Source: Streptomyces sp. JJ38
GTDB taxonomy: Bacteria; Actinomycetota; Actinomycetes; Streptomycetales; Streptomycetaceae
Length of the DNA: 64,000 bases
NCBI RefSeq assembly: GCF_019303475.1
Contig: NZ_JABLSI010000013.1
Coordinates: 1 to 64,000, forward strand
Direction: 5' to 3'
The notes beneath the pieces are model-generated. The model was not told the DNA's origin. It made no database searches and saw only the letters and a list, made by a program, of their open reading frames with translations. The position numbers and the translations under genes were made by a program. Shown here piece by piece: positions 38,146 to 46,640 of this stretch. Numbering within the stretch: the stretch's first letter is position 1; every line of letters begins with the position of its first letter.

Positions 38146-38182
38146 CGGGGTGCCCCGGCCGGTACGCGGCCGGGGCACCCCG
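38146..38182 (-). promoter_or_regulatory. stem-loop between dasA and dasB
   Basis: A 15-bp perfect GC stem (38146-38160 with 38168-38182) with a 7-nt loop lies 10 nt after the dasA stop and 48 nt before dasB. With no T-run it probably attenuates transcription or stabilises the dasA message, giving more binding protein than permease. Confidence 0.7.
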
Positions 38183-38191
38183 TCGGGGGCG

Positions 38192-39463
38192 TCAGCCCTG
38201 GTTGACGCGCTCGGTGATGATCTTGTCGGCGGCCTCGCCGGCCTTCTGGGGGTCCGTCCCCTGCAGCACGTTGGACATGTACTGCTTGATCGGGTTCGGG
38301 TCGGTCTCCACGTTGGCCCAGCCGGGCGTCACGGGGGTGATCCGGCCGACGTCCGCGGAGGCGACCATGGCCTCGGCGAAGGACCCGGGCTCAGGGGTGA
38401 TCTGCGCGGCCTCGGAGTTCGGCAGCAGACCGCCGCCGGTGACCTCGGCGTACTTCTTCATCCACTTCTCGGAGGTGGCGAGCTTCAGCCACTCCTGGGC
38501 GAGCTCCTTGTTCTGGGAGCGCTCCGGGACGGCGAGGTTGGAGCCGCCGAAGAAGACGTGGCCGGGCTGGTCGGCCGTCTTGCCCGGGATCGGGAAGTAG
38601 CCGAAGTCGGCCTCGCCGCCGGCCTCCTCGATGGCGGCGGTGGCGCCGCCGGCCTCCCAGCCGAGCCCGATCCAGGAGGCGACGTCGCCCTTGGGCACGA
38701 TGTCGGTGGACTGCTGCGGGGTGGCCTCGTCGGTGTCCTTCGGCGCGGTGGAGAAGGCGGCCAGCTCCTGGTAGAAGTTCATGGCGGCCTCGCCCTCGGG
38801 CGTGGCCAGGGCACCCTTCCACTGGTCGCCGTCCTGCACGGCGAGGTCGCCGCCCTCGTCCCACAGGAAACCGGCGTAGACGTACCAGCTCTGGCCCGGC
38901 AGGTAGATGGGCTGCGCGTCGGTCTCGTCCTCGATCTTCTGCAGGCCGGCCAGCCACTCCTCGCGGGTGGTGGGCGGCTTGACGCCGGCGTCGGCGAAGA
39001 TGCTCTTGTCGTAGACGACGACGCGGTTGGCGGCGTACCAGGGGGCCGCGTACAGCTTGCCGTCCAGTTCGGCCGAGCTGACCATCCCCTTGTTCCAGGA
39101 GTCGTAGCCGAGCTCACCCTTCTTGCCGGTGAGGTCGGCGAGACCGCCGGTGACCGCGTAGCCGGCGGTCTGGGTGTTGCCCAGCTCAAGGACGTCCGGC
39201 GGCGAGTCCTCGGACAGCGCGGTGGTGACCTTCTCCTGGATCCCGTTCCACTGCTGTGTCTCGACCTTGACGGTCACCCCCTCGTGGGCGGCCTCGAACT
39301 CCTTGTTCAGCTCCGTGACCCACTCCTCGGGTGCGGAGCCGTCCATGACCCACACGGTCAGGGTCTTGTCGCCGGAACCGGAACCCGAGCCGTCGTCGGA
39401 GCCACAGGCCGACACGCCCAGCATCGCCGCGACGCCGATGGCTGCTATGAGCTTGCGCTTCAC
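38192..39463 (-). CDS. dasA: chitobiose-binding lipoprotein DasA
   Basis: This 423-residue protein begins 'VKRKLIAAIGVAAMLGVSAC', a lipoprotein signal with lipobox 'GVSAC', and continues as a family 1 extracellular sugar-binding protein. GTG 39463 has GGGAGGG directly before it; the upstream ATG 39508 would bury the signal and is rejected. DasA delivers N,N'-diacetylchitobiose to DasBC. Two dre-like DasR operators lie 84-123 bp upstream. Confidence 0.94.
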   Translation of the reverse strand: MKRKLIAAIGVAAMLGVSACGSDDGSGSGSGDKTLTVWVMDGSAPEEWVTELNKEFEAAHEGVTVKVETQQWNGIQEKVTTALSEDSPPDVLELGNTQTAGYAVTGGLADLTGKKGELGYDSWNKGMVSSAELDGKLYAAPWYAANRVVVYDKSIFADAGVKPPTTREEWLAGLQKIEDETDAQPIYLPGQSWYVYAGFLWDEGGDLAVQDGDQWKGALATPEGEAAMNFYQELAAFSTAPKDTDEATPQQSTDIVPKGDVASWIGLGWEAGGATAAIEEAGGEADFGYFPIPGKTADQPGHVFFGGSNLAVPERSQNKELAQEWLKLATSEKWMKKYAEVTGGGLLPNSEAAQITPEPGSFAEAMVASADVGRITPVTPGWANVETDPNPIKQYMSNVLQGTDPQKAGEAADKIITERVNQG

Positions 39464-39546
39464 GTCACCCTCCCAGGATGCAGAACCTCCCGCCCACCGA
39501 GATGACATACGACGAGGTAGTGCCCGTGGGACTGGGATTGGTCTTT

Positions 39547-39562
39547 AATGGTTTAGACCAGT
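39547..39562. promoter_or_regulatory. DasR operator (dre) upstream of dasA, site 1
   Basis: The 16-mer at this position matches the dre palindrome (ACTGGTCTAGACCAGT with C/G allowed at positions 2 and 15) at 14 of 16 positions. It lies between the divergent dasA and dasR genes. Confidence 0.85.
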
Positions 39563-39570
39563 TCCCGCAG

Positions 39571-39586
39571 CTTGGCCTAGACCTAT
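39571..39586. promoter_or_regulatory. weaker dre-like site upstream of dasA, site 2
   Basis: This 16-mer keeps the central GGCCTAGACC core and matches the dre consensus at 11 of 16 positions, 24 bp from site 1 on the same face of the helix within about half a turn. It may help cooperative binding. Confidence 0.55.
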
Positions 39587-39715
39587 AGGGGTGTCAAGAG
39601 TGGATCAGAAGGCCCGTCCGGTCCGTTACCGGACCGACATCTGCGCCGGGCGGTGGCCGAGCGGTGCCGTCATGCCAGGATGTGAGGCCGTTACGCACGG
39701 AGTCGGAGGAAGCCG

Positions 39716-40549
39716 GTGACGGCAGCAGGACGGCAGGAGGCGGGGCAGCGGCCCCAGGGCGGCGGCATGCCCGCCACGACGAGCGTGGAAGAGCCTGGTG
39801 GCGAGGCGGGTGCGCCGGCCCAGGGCGGCTCGCGGGTCGCCCGCGTGCCCAAGTACTACCGTCTCAAACGGCATCTCCTGGAGATGACCGAAACCATGCC
39901 CCCCGGTACCCCCGTCCCGCCCGAGCGCACCCTGGCGACCGAGTTCGACACCTCCCGCACGACGGTGCGCCAGGCCCTCCAGGAGTTGGTCGTCGAGGGC
40001 CGCCTGGAGCGCATCCAGGGCAAGGGCACCTTCGTTGCCAAGCCCAAGGTCTCCCAGGCGCTCCAGCTCACCTCCTACACGGAGGACATGCGTGCCCAGG
40101 GGCTTGAGCCCACCTCGCAGCTCCTGGACATCGCCTACGTCACCGCCGAGGACCGCCTGGCCGCCCTCCTCGACATCCCGCCCGGCGGCCGGGTGCTGCG
40201 CATCGAGCGGCTCCGGCTGGCCAGCGGCGAGCCCATGGCCATCGAGACCACGCACCTGTCACAGAAGCGCTTCCCGGCGCTGCGCGGAAGCCTGATGAAG
40301 TACGCCTCGCTCTACGCGGCCCTCTCCGAGGTCTACGACGTGCATCTCGCCGAGGCCGAGGAGACGATCGAGACGTCGCTGGCCTCGCCCCGCGAGGCCG
40401 GGCTCCTCGGCACGGACGTCGGGCTGCCGATGCTCATGCTCTCCCGGCACTCCTTCGACCGCGGGGGTGAGCCGGTGGAGTGGGTGCGCTCGGTCTACCG
40501 CGGGGACCGCTACAAGTTCGTCGCCCGCCTCCGGCGCCCCGAGCGGTGA
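39716..40549 (+). CDS. dasR: GntR/HutC-family regulator DasR
   Basis: This 277-residue protein has a GntR winged helix ('[24 protein letters not shown]', about 68-95) and a UTRA effector domain; the sequence from '[13 protein letters not shown]' onward is nearly that of S. coelicolor DasR. DasR represses chitin and amino-sugar genes until glucosamine 6-phosphate binds. GTG 39716 is chosen because GGAGGA lies 6 nt before it; ATG 39767 is possible. A 27-bp tandem duplication starts in the last codons. Confidence 0.94.
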   Translation: MTAAGRQEAGQRPQGGGMPATTSVEEPGGEAGAPAQGGSRVARVPKYYRLKRHLLEMTETMPPGTPVPPERTLATEFDTSRTTVRQALQELVVEGRLERIQGKGTFVAKPKVSQALQLTSYTEDMRAQGLEPTSQLLDIAYVTAEDRLAALLDIPPGGRVLRIERLRLASGEPMAIETTHLSQKRFPALRGSLMKYASLYAALSEVYDVHLAEAEETIETSLASPREAGLLGTDVGLPMLMLSRHSFDRGGEPVEWVRSVYRGDRYKFVARLRRPER

Positions 40550-40587
40550 CGGCCTCGACGGCGCCCCGAGCGGTGACGGCCTCGACG
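40534..40587. repeat. 27-bp tandem duplication across the dasR stop codon
   Basis: 40534-40560 and 40561-40587 are identical 27-bp units placed head to tail. The unit contains the last four codons, the TGA stop and 11 following bases. The protein is unaffected because the first stop is kept. Confidence 0.95.
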
Positions 40588-41057
40588 ATCGCTCGACGGG
40601 CGTGAATAGGGGAGCCCGGGGCCTGTCGCCCGGCGCCGTTGTGCGCAAGAATCGACGCTGTCGAGCCTGAGGCGGGCCCGGGTCCGTTCAAGGCATGGAC
40701 AGACCGAGTGGTCTAGTCCACAATCGACAGCAGGGCTTCTGTCCTCCCCGCACAGGAGGGCAGAGCGAGACCCACGGGCGCCTTCTGCCCTGACTGCGCC
40801 CCGGGTCTCCGGTCGCTCCGGGCTGCGGTGCCGGACGGGTTGAGGGTCCCGTCCAGGCGCCGCGGCCCGAAGTGCGTTCGCGCCCTGTAGAGGCGCGGGA
40901 ACCTACGCGCTGAGACGCGCGGGAGCCGCACCCCCCGCCCAGGCGGGACCCGTGCGGGGGCCGTGCTGGCCAGCTCCGAGCCCTCGCGCAGTCCTCCCCA
41001 GCGCGCGGTATCGCCCGCGCGCGGCTGATCCGCCGGGCAGGCCTTAGGCTCGGCACC
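40550..41057. other. 508-bp region between dasR and the histidine kinase gene
   Basis: It holds the second copy of the 27-bp duplication, a dre-like site at 40707-40722, a 7-bp stem (40833-40839 with 40848-40854) and several further short GC hairpins. No credible protein gene was found; a small RNA is possible but not shown. Confidence 0.5.
40707..40722. promoter_or_regulatory. third dre-like site, upstream of the histidine kinase gene
   Basis: The 16-mer AGTGGTCTAGTCCACA matches the dre consensus at 14 of 16 positions. It lies 158 bp after dasR and 335 bp before the histidine kinase start, so its target is unclear. Confidence 0.75.
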
Positions 41058-42551
41058 GTGCCCTCCATGAACGACCTCGTACGCCAGCACACCGCTCTCG
41101 GCGAATCCGACCTCGAGTGGCTGCACCTCCTCGTCTCCGAGTGGCAGCTCCTCTCCGACCTCTCCTTCGCCGACCTCGTGCTGTGGGTACCCACCCGCGA
41201 CGGCAGCCGCTACGTCTCCATCGCGCAGATGCGCCCCAACACCGGGCCGACGTCCTACCAGGACGACATGGTGGGTCACCTCGTGCCGCGGGGGCGCCGT
41301 CCGCTGCTGGACTCCGCGCTGGACGAGGGCCGCATCGTCCGGGAGGGCGATCCGGAGTGGCGCGAGGAGGTGCCCGTGCGGGTCGAGTCCATCCCGGTCC
41401 GGCGGGACGGCCGGGTGCTCGGCGTCATCGCCCGCAACACGAACCTGCTCACGGTGCGCACGCCCAGCCGGCTGGAGCTGACCTATCTGCAGAGCGCGTC
41501 CGACCTGGCGCAGATGATCGCCGCCGGGGAGTTCCCCTTCCCCGGCCAGCAGGTGGACATGGACGCCTCGCCCCGGGTCGGGGACGGGCTGATCAGGCTG
41601 GACGCCGAAGGGCACGTCCAGTATGCGAGCCCCAACGCCCTGTCCGCGTACCACCGGCTCGGGCTCGCCGCCGACCTCGTCGGGCTGCAGCTCGGTGAGA
41701 CGACCGCCGAACTCGCCCCCGCCAAGGGGCCGGTGGACGAGTCACTGGTGAAGCTGGCCAGCGGCTGGGCGCACCGGGAGGCCGAGATCGAGGGCGACGA
41801 CTGCGTGGTGCAGCTCCGCGCGATCCCGCTCAGGCCCAAGGGGACCCGCATCGGTTCCCTCGTCCTGCTGCGCGACGTCACCGAGCTGCGGCGCCGGGAG
41901 CGTGAGCTGATCACCAAGGACGCGACGATCCGGGAGATCCACCACCGGGTGAAGAACAACCTGCAGACGGTGGCCGCGCTGCTGCGCCTGCAGGCCCGGC
42001 GCATCGGCGCGACCGGTGACGACAGCGCGCGGGCGGCGCTGGAGGAGGCCGTGCGCCGGGTGGGCTCCATCGCCATCGTCCACGAGACCCTGTCCCAGAA
42101 CCTCGACGAGCGCGTGGACTTCGACGAGATCGCGGACCGCGTCCTGGCGATGGTGGCCGAGATCGCACCGGGAAAGATCGTGGGGCGGCGCACCGGGCGG
42201 TTCGGCATCCTCTCGGCGGAGGTGGCCACGCCGCTGTCGATGGTGCTCACCGAGGTGCTCCAGAACGCCCTGGAGCACGGCTACGGACCCGACGAGCACG
42301 GGACCCTGGAGATCGGCGCGGTGCGCGGAGGGGCTCCGGGAACCGGTGCGTCCCGGCTGCTGGTGACCGTTCAGGACGACGGACGCGGCCTGCCCGAGGA
42401 GTTCGACGTCCGCACGGCCGGGAACCTGGGACTCCAGATCGTCCGCACCCTGGTGGAGGGCGAACTGGGCGGGACGTTCGACATGGTGCCGGGGGAGGAG
42501 CGTGGCACCCGGGTCGTCTTCGACCTGCCGGTGGCCCCGGAGAAGTCCTGA
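41058..42551 (+). CDS. HisKA_2-family sensor histidine kinase
   Basis: This 497-residue soluble kinase has an N-terminal sensor domain of the H_kinase_N/GAF type (1-150), a PAS-like domain (about 175-280), the phosphoacceptor block 'IREIHHRVKNNLQTVAALLRLQARR' (about 300-322) and an ATPase domain with 'VLQNALEHGY' and 'DDGRGLP'. TAGGCT at 41045-41050 is 7 nt before GTG 41058, so the transcript is probably leaderless. No response regulator is adjacent. A dre-like site lies upstream. Confidence 0.92.
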   Translation: MPSMNDLVRQHTALGESDLEWLHLLVSEWQLLSDLSFADLVLWVPTRDGSRYVSIAQMRPNTGPTSYQDDMVGHLVPRGRRPLLDSALDEGRIVREGDPEWREEVPVRVESIPVRRDGRVLGVIARNTNLLTVRTPSRLELTYLQSASDLAQMIAAGEFPFPGQQVDMDASPRVGDGLIRLDAEGHVQYASPNALSAYHRLGLAADLVGLQLGETTAELAPAKGPVDESLVKLASGWAHREAEIEGDDCVVQLRAIPLRPKGTRIGSLVLLRDVTELRRRERELITKDATIREIHHRVKNNLQTVAALLRLQARRIGATGDDSARAALEEAVRRVGSIAIVHETLSQNLDERVDFDEIADRVLAMVAEIAPGKIVGRRTGRFGILSAEVATPLSMVLTEVLQNALEHGYGPDEHGTLEIGAVRGGAPGTGASRLLVTVQDDGRGLPEEFDVRTAGNLGLQIVRTLVEGELGGTFDMVPGEERGTRVVFDLPVAPEKS

Positions 42552-42593
42552 ACCCGCTGGACCGGGCGGGCGCGTGTGCTTCCGCACACCACT

Positions 42594-42635
42594 GAGCCCC
42601 GGGGCCGTCCGGGAGATCGGACGACGCCGGGGCTC
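42594..42635. terminator. bidirectional terminator between kinase and wblE
   Basis: The 9-bp arms 42594-42602 and 42627-42635 pair, with an inner CGTCC/GGACG pair. It lies between two convergent 3' ends. Confidence 0.7.
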
Positions 42636-42715
42636 GGGCTGTCGTGCTGCGTGCTAGCGGTGGCTTGCCGGCACTGCGTGCTGCGGCTCGGGGCAGCGGG
42701 TGGCCACGCCGGGCG

Positions 42716-42973
42716 TCAGGCGGTCGCCTTACGCGCGCGGTTGCGGGCGGCGCGGCGCTTCATCGCGCGACGCTCGTCCTCGCTGAGGCCACCCCAGACG
42801 CCGGAGTCCTGACCGGACTCCAGGGCCCACTGCAGGCACTGCTCCTGGACGGGGCAGCGGCGGCAGACGGCCTTGGCTTCCTCGATCTGCAGCAGCGCAG
42901 GACCGGTGTTGCCGATGGGGAAGAAGAGCTCGGGGTCTTCCTCGCGGCAAACGGCGTTGTGACGCCAGTCCAT
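42716..42973 (-). CDS. wblE: WhiB-family iron-sulfur transcription factor WblE
   Basis: This 85-residue protein has the four cluster cysteines Cys9, Cys37, Cys40 and Cys46 ('VCRRCPVQEQC') and the 'GVWGG' turn (58-62), followed by a basic tail for DNA binding ('RRAARNRARK'). The length and the position near dasR and the lipid kinase fit WblE, the WhiB1 orthologue. It starts at ATG 42973 after GGAGATGGAG; the upstream open frame to 43189 is leader. Confidence 0.94.
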   Translation of the reverse strand: MDWRHNAVCREEDPELFFPIGNTGPALLQIEEAKAVCRRCPVQEQCLQWALESGQDSGVWGGLSEDERRAMKRRAARNRARKATA

Positions 42974-43289
42974 GGCTGCTCCATCTCCTACGCGGTTGGT
43001 ACGTGGCTTGTGAATGTGAACGCTTTCACGAATCCCTCGACAAAGGAAGGGCCGATCAGTTGATGTGATGCGGGTCCCACGGCTTCGTGGAGGGAGTTCG
43101 GGCTGACTCGGGAGCTGCCGGAAGGCGCTGTCCCGATCGCCACGAAGAGACTCGCAAACCTCGGCGACGGATACAACCCCTTCAGGCAAGTTTTTTTTGA
43201 TTCCTTGGTGTCGCTTGCCTCACAGCCGTACTTCTAGTGGGTGGAGACTGGCCTAAACGTTCGAGTGGAAGGACTTTCGGCCCTTCTAC
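42974..43289 (-). promoter_or_regulatory. wblE leader and promoter region
   Basis: This 316-bp gap belongs to wblE. An unusual A8 tract (T8 on the + strand, 43190-43197) stands about 215 bp before the ATG, next to TTGCCT, and may mark the promoter. A weak GAAGG/CCTTC hairpin near 43270 may end the lipid kinase gene. Confidence 0.45.
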
Positions 43290-44261
43290 TTACGCAATCA
43301 CACGCAGTGCACGCCGAACACCTGTGAAGCTGATGCTCGTACGCAGCCCCAGGTGGTCACCGTCCATCTGAAACGGCAGCGGCACCTGCGAATGCAAGGT
43401 GAAGGCCGGGATGTCATGCCGTGACACCGCGTGCTTGCCACGCGGGCCACGCTCCGGCGACGACGTGAGGAGCTGTGTGCCGTACCGCGTCACCGCGGTC
43501 GAGGACAGCCTGGTCAGCCCCAGGACGTCGAGCGCCGTGTCGAACGACGCCTCCGGCGCCGCGTACACCGGCCGGTTCCCCAGGAAAGTCCAGGGAGCGG
43601 TGTTACAGACTATGGACGCCACGAGACCCTCGACCGGTTCCCGCTCCGGCTCGGCCAATGTGATCGTGCCGCGCCGACGATGCGGATCACCGAAGAACTG
43701 CCGCAGGACCTGCCGCATGTACAGGGCGTGGGTGGAGCGCTTCCCGCGCTCCCGCTGCTGCTCGACGCGGCCGACGACGCCGGCGTCGAAGCCGAAGCCG
43801 GCGCAGAAGGTGAACCAGCGCGGCGGGACTCCGGCGTCATCCGTGTCCGGGGTGCCCGAGGCGAGGCCCAGCCCCACCGTCCGGCTCCTGCCGTTCTCCA
43901 GCGCGTTCAACAGGGCGCCGGTCGCCTCGACGACGTCGTTGGGCAGGCCCAGGGCGCGGGCGAACACGTTCGTCGAGCCGCCCGGCACGACCGCCAGCCT
44001 CGGCAGCCCGTCCGGGTCGGGGCCGTGGGGCTCCAGCAGCCCGTTGGCGACCTCGTTGACGGTGCCGTCACCGCCGAGGGAGATCACCAGCTCCGTCTCG
44101 CCGTCCTCCGCCGCCTGTCGCGCCAGCTCGCGCGCGTGCCCCCGGTGCCCGGTCTCGACGACTCTGAGTTTGAGGTCGCTCGCCAGCGCGTGGACGAGGA
44201 CGTCCCGCGTGCGCGCACTGGTGGTGGTTGCCTTCGGGTTGACCACGAGGAGTGCGCGCAT
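43290..44261 (-). CDS. diacylglycerol kinase-family lipid kinase
   Basis: This 323-residue protein begins 'MRALLVVNPKA' and has the nucleotide motif 'SLGGDGTVNEVANGL' at about residues 61-75 and 'VPGGSTNVFARALGLP' at about 92-107, the DagK/YegS fold. It phosphorylates diacylglycerol or a related lipid at the membrane. TAACCT 7 nt before ATG 44261 suggests a leaderless transcript. Confidence 0.92.
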   Translation of the reverse strand: MRALLVVNPKATTTSARTRDVLVHALASDLKLRVVETGHRGHARELARQAAEDGETELVISLGGDGTVNEVANGLLEPHGPDPDGLPRLAVVPGGSTNVFARALGLPNDVVEATGALLNALENGRSRTVGLGLASGTPDTDDAGVPPRWFTFCAGFGFDAGVVGRVEQQRERGKRSTHALYMRQVLRQFFGDPHRRRGTITLAEPEREPVEGLVASIVCNTAPWTFLGNRPVYAAPEASFDTALDVLGLTRLSSTAVTRYGTQLLTSSPERGPRGKHAVSRHDIPAFTLHSQVPLPFQMDGDHLGLRTSISFTGVRRALRVIA

Positions 44262-44415
44262 GGTGTGCAGGTTACCGACTGGCGGTCGGAACGCTCACCC
44301 GGCCCGCTCCCCAGCGCACTCCCGCCCGCCCCCGACGGCCTCCGGACGCGCTCGGCCGTACGGGCCAGGCTTCCCGGCCGGACGGGACGTTCGGGACACC
44401 CCCTACGCTGGCGGG

Positions 44416-44943
44416 GTGAGCAGAAACCGAGCAGGCAAGCGACCGGGGCCGGCGGCGTCCGGCGGGAAGAAGGCCGGGGGCGGCGCCCGGCCCAAGCCGG
44501 AGGCGCCCGAGGCCGAGGGCGGTGTGACGGCGGCCGAGCGGCCCACCCGCGTCGCGGTGGCCGCGGGGCTGGTCGCGCTGGAGGGCCTCGTCGTTCTCAC
44601 CGTCGGCGTGGTCATGCTCGTGCTGCCGTTCACCGGAGGGCGCACCGACGGCACCGTCCAGGCGGTGACGGGAGCCGTCACCGTGCTGGCGCTCGCGCTG
44701 CTGCCGCTGCTCACCGCACGCGGGCTGTGGCGCCTGCGCCGGTGGAGCCGCGGGCCCGCGATCTTCACCCAGCTTCTGGCGCTGCCGGTCGGCTGGCAGA
44801 TGGGCTCCGGCACCGGCTGGTGGGTCGCGTGCGGCCTCGCCCTGGCCGCCACGTCCATCGCCGTTCTGGTGTGCCTGTTCCACTCCCGGGCCGCCGCCGC
44901 ACTCGGTGTCGAGACGGGCCGCGTCCGGGACGCTGACGCCTGA
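44416..44943 (+). CDS. four-helix membrane protein of unknown function
   Basis: This 175-residue protein has a basic, Gly/Pro-rich cytoplasmic N-terminus (1-45) and four hydrophobic segments at about 50-72, 82-100, 115-130 and 136-155. GTG 44416 lies 6 nt after TACGCT, so the gene is probably leaderless. Homologues occur at the same place next to sigH in other streptomycetes (from memory). It is convergent with sigH. Confidence 0.8.
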   Translation: MSRNRAGKRPGPAASGGKKAGGGARPKPEAPEAEGGVTAAERPTRVAVAAGLVALEGLVVLTVGVVMLVLPFTGGRTDGTVQAVTGAVTVLALALLPLLTARGLWRLRRWSRGPAIFTQLLALPVGWQMGSGTGWWVACGLALAATSIAVLVCLFHSRAAAALGVETGRVRDADA

Positions 44944-44983
44944 GCCGCCACACCTTTGGCGGACCGCGGGAGCGCGCAGAGCC

Positions 44984-45958
44984 TCACTCCTCCACGAGGA
45001 GCTTGTCCCGGAGCTGGGCCAGGGTTCTGGCCAGCAGCCGGGACACGTGCATCTGCGAGATGCCGACTTCCTGGGCGATCTGCGACTGCGTCATGTTGCC
45101 GAAGAAGCGCAGCAGGAGGATCTTCTTCTCCCGCGGTGGGAGCTGCTCCAGCAGGGGCTTGAGCGACTCCCGGTACTCCACGCCCTCCAACGCGTCGTCC
45201 TCGGCGCCGAGGGTGTCGGCCACGGCCGGGGACTCGTCGTCCGTGTCCGGTACGTCCAGCGACAGGGTGCTGTAGGCGTTCGCCGACTCCAGCCCCTCCA
45301 GGACGTCCTCCTCGGAGATCGACAGCCGCTCCGCCAGCTCGTGCACCGTCGGCGCCCGGCCGTGCTGCTGGGAGAGCTCCGCCGTCGCCGAGGAGAGCGA
45401 GAGCCGCAGTTCCTGCAGCCGCCGCGGGACCCGTACCGCCCAGCCCTTGTCCCGGAAATGGCGTTTGATCTCGCCCACGACGGTGGGCGTGGCGTAGGTG
45501 GAGAACTCCACACCGCGATCGGGATCGAACCGGTCCACCGACTTGATCAGGCCGATCGTGGCCACCTGCGTCAGGTCGTCCAGCGGCTCGCCGCGGTTGC
45601 GGAAGCGGCGGGCCAGATGCTCCACCAGCGGCAGATGCATGCGGACGAGCCGGTCGCGCAGCTCGGCCCGCTCGGGGGAGCCCGCGTCGAGGCCGCGCAG
45701 CTGGATGAACAGCTCCCGGGCTCCGGAGCGGTCCGGCCCGGACTGCTGCCGGGCGGCACCGTCACTCGCCGACCCGTCGTTCGCGCCGCCGCCCGCGCGA
45801 TGCTGCTCCGGCTGCTGCTCCATGGCCTCCGCCCGCTTCACCGGTTCCGCCCGCTGGCCGACGTCGGCCGGATGCGGTCGGGCCTGCTGCTCCGGGATCG
45901 CCGTATCCGCCGCCATGTCGTGGCGGCCGACCGGCGCGTTGCGCTCCAGGTCGTTCAT
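44984..45958 (-). CDS. sigH: SigB-like stress sigma factor SigH
   Basis: From ATG 45958 the protein has 324 residues: an 85-residue Gln/Gly/Ala-rich N-terminal region, then sigma regions 2 ('RRFRNRGEPLDDLTQVATIGLIKSVDRFD' features), 3 and 4 ('LPPREKKILLLRFFGNMTQSQIA'). It belongs to the osmotic and developmental SigB group of streptomycetes. A second start, GTG 46000, overlaps the anti-sigma stop by 4 bp and adds 14 residues; GAGGGGG supports ATG 45958. Several SigH forms are known in S. coelicolor. Confidence 0.93.
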   Translation of the reverse strand: MNDLERNAPVGRHDMAADTAIPEQQARPHPADVGQRAEPVKRAEAMEQQPEQHRAGGGANDGSASDGAARQQSGPDRSGARELFIQLRGLDAGSPERAELRDRLVRMHLPLVEHLARRFRNRGEPLDDLTQVATIGLIKSVDRFDPDRGVEFSTYATPTVVGEIKRHFRDKGWAVRVPRRLQELRLSLSSATAELSQQHGRAPTVHELAERLSISEEDVLEGLESANAYSTLSLDVPDTDDESPAVADTLGAEDDALEGVEYRESLKPLLEQLPPREKKILLLRFFGNMTQSQIAQEVGISQMHVSRLLARTLAQLRDKLLVEE

Positions 45959-45996
45959 ACCGGCCCCCTCGTTGCGGGACGGCCCCTCGGCATCGG

Positions 45997-46404
45997 TCAC
46001 GATGCCCCGGGGCCGGCGCCGCGCTTCTTGTGCAGGCTGATGCTGACCGTGCGGTCCTCGGCCACGGCCGAGTCCACTTCGCCGGCCAGCGCCGAGAGCA
46101 CCGTCCAGGCGAAGGTGTCGCGCTCGGGGGCGCGACCGTCCGTCGTCGGCGCCGATACCGTCACTCTCAGTGAGTCTCCCACCAGGGCGAAGACACAGCT
46201 GAGGACGGAACCCGCCACCGCTTGCTGGAGGAGGATCGCGCAGGCCTCGTCGACGGCGATGCGCAGGTCCTCGATCTCGTCGAGGGTGAAGTCCAAGCGG
46301 GCGGCAAGACCGGCCGTGGCCGTCCGCAGCACCGACAGATAGGCACCCGCCGCGGGCAGCCGGACCTCGACGAAGTCCTTGTCCGCACCTACGATCTGGG
46401 ACAC
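45997..46404 (-). CDS. prsH: anti-sigma factor of SigH (RsbW-like kinase; PrsH/UshX)
   Basis: This 135-residue GHKL-fold protein has 'FTLDEIEDLRIAVDEACAILL' (N-box region) and ends 'SISLHKKRGAGPG', close to S. coelicolor PrsH/UshX. It binds SigH and holds it inactive. GTG 46404 follows GGAGGTGAGG; the frame to 46449 is not used. It is directly upstream of sigH in one operon. The G1 box is partly degenerate, as in other UshX proteins. Confidence 0.92.
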   Translation of the reverse strand: MSQIVGADKDFVEVRLPAAGAYLSVLRTATAGLAARLDFTLDEIEDLRIAVDEACAILLQQAVAGSVLSCVFALVGDSLRVTVSAPTTDGRAPERDTFAWTVLSALAGEVDSAVAEDRTVSISLHKKRGAGPGAS

Positions 46405-46640
46405 CCTCACCTCCAAGGTGACACAAACTGGTTGGGCTGCCGCGAACACCCGCCGACTCCCCGGGCTACCGGAGGGCCGGGCCGGCGCGAAGCAGATGGT
46501 CCGCCTGCGACGCTACCGCGATCCGTGGCACGCTGTCCCACGGAAGCCGGCACGCCTTCCCATACCGTGAACTGTCACCCATCGTAAACACATGGGCACT
46601 GTCCGTGGCTAGGGGTATGGCACTATCAATTCCAAGTAGA

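Noticed and set aside
39464..39508. Upstream ATG for dasA
   Set aside because: It would place 15 residues before the lipoprotein signal; GTG 39463 has the ribosome site.
46545..46620. GGGTAT-like elements near the anti-sigma gene as a SigB-type promoter
   Set aside because: The copy on the + strand points away from prsH, and the minus-strand GTTT/GGTAT pair has too long a spacer.
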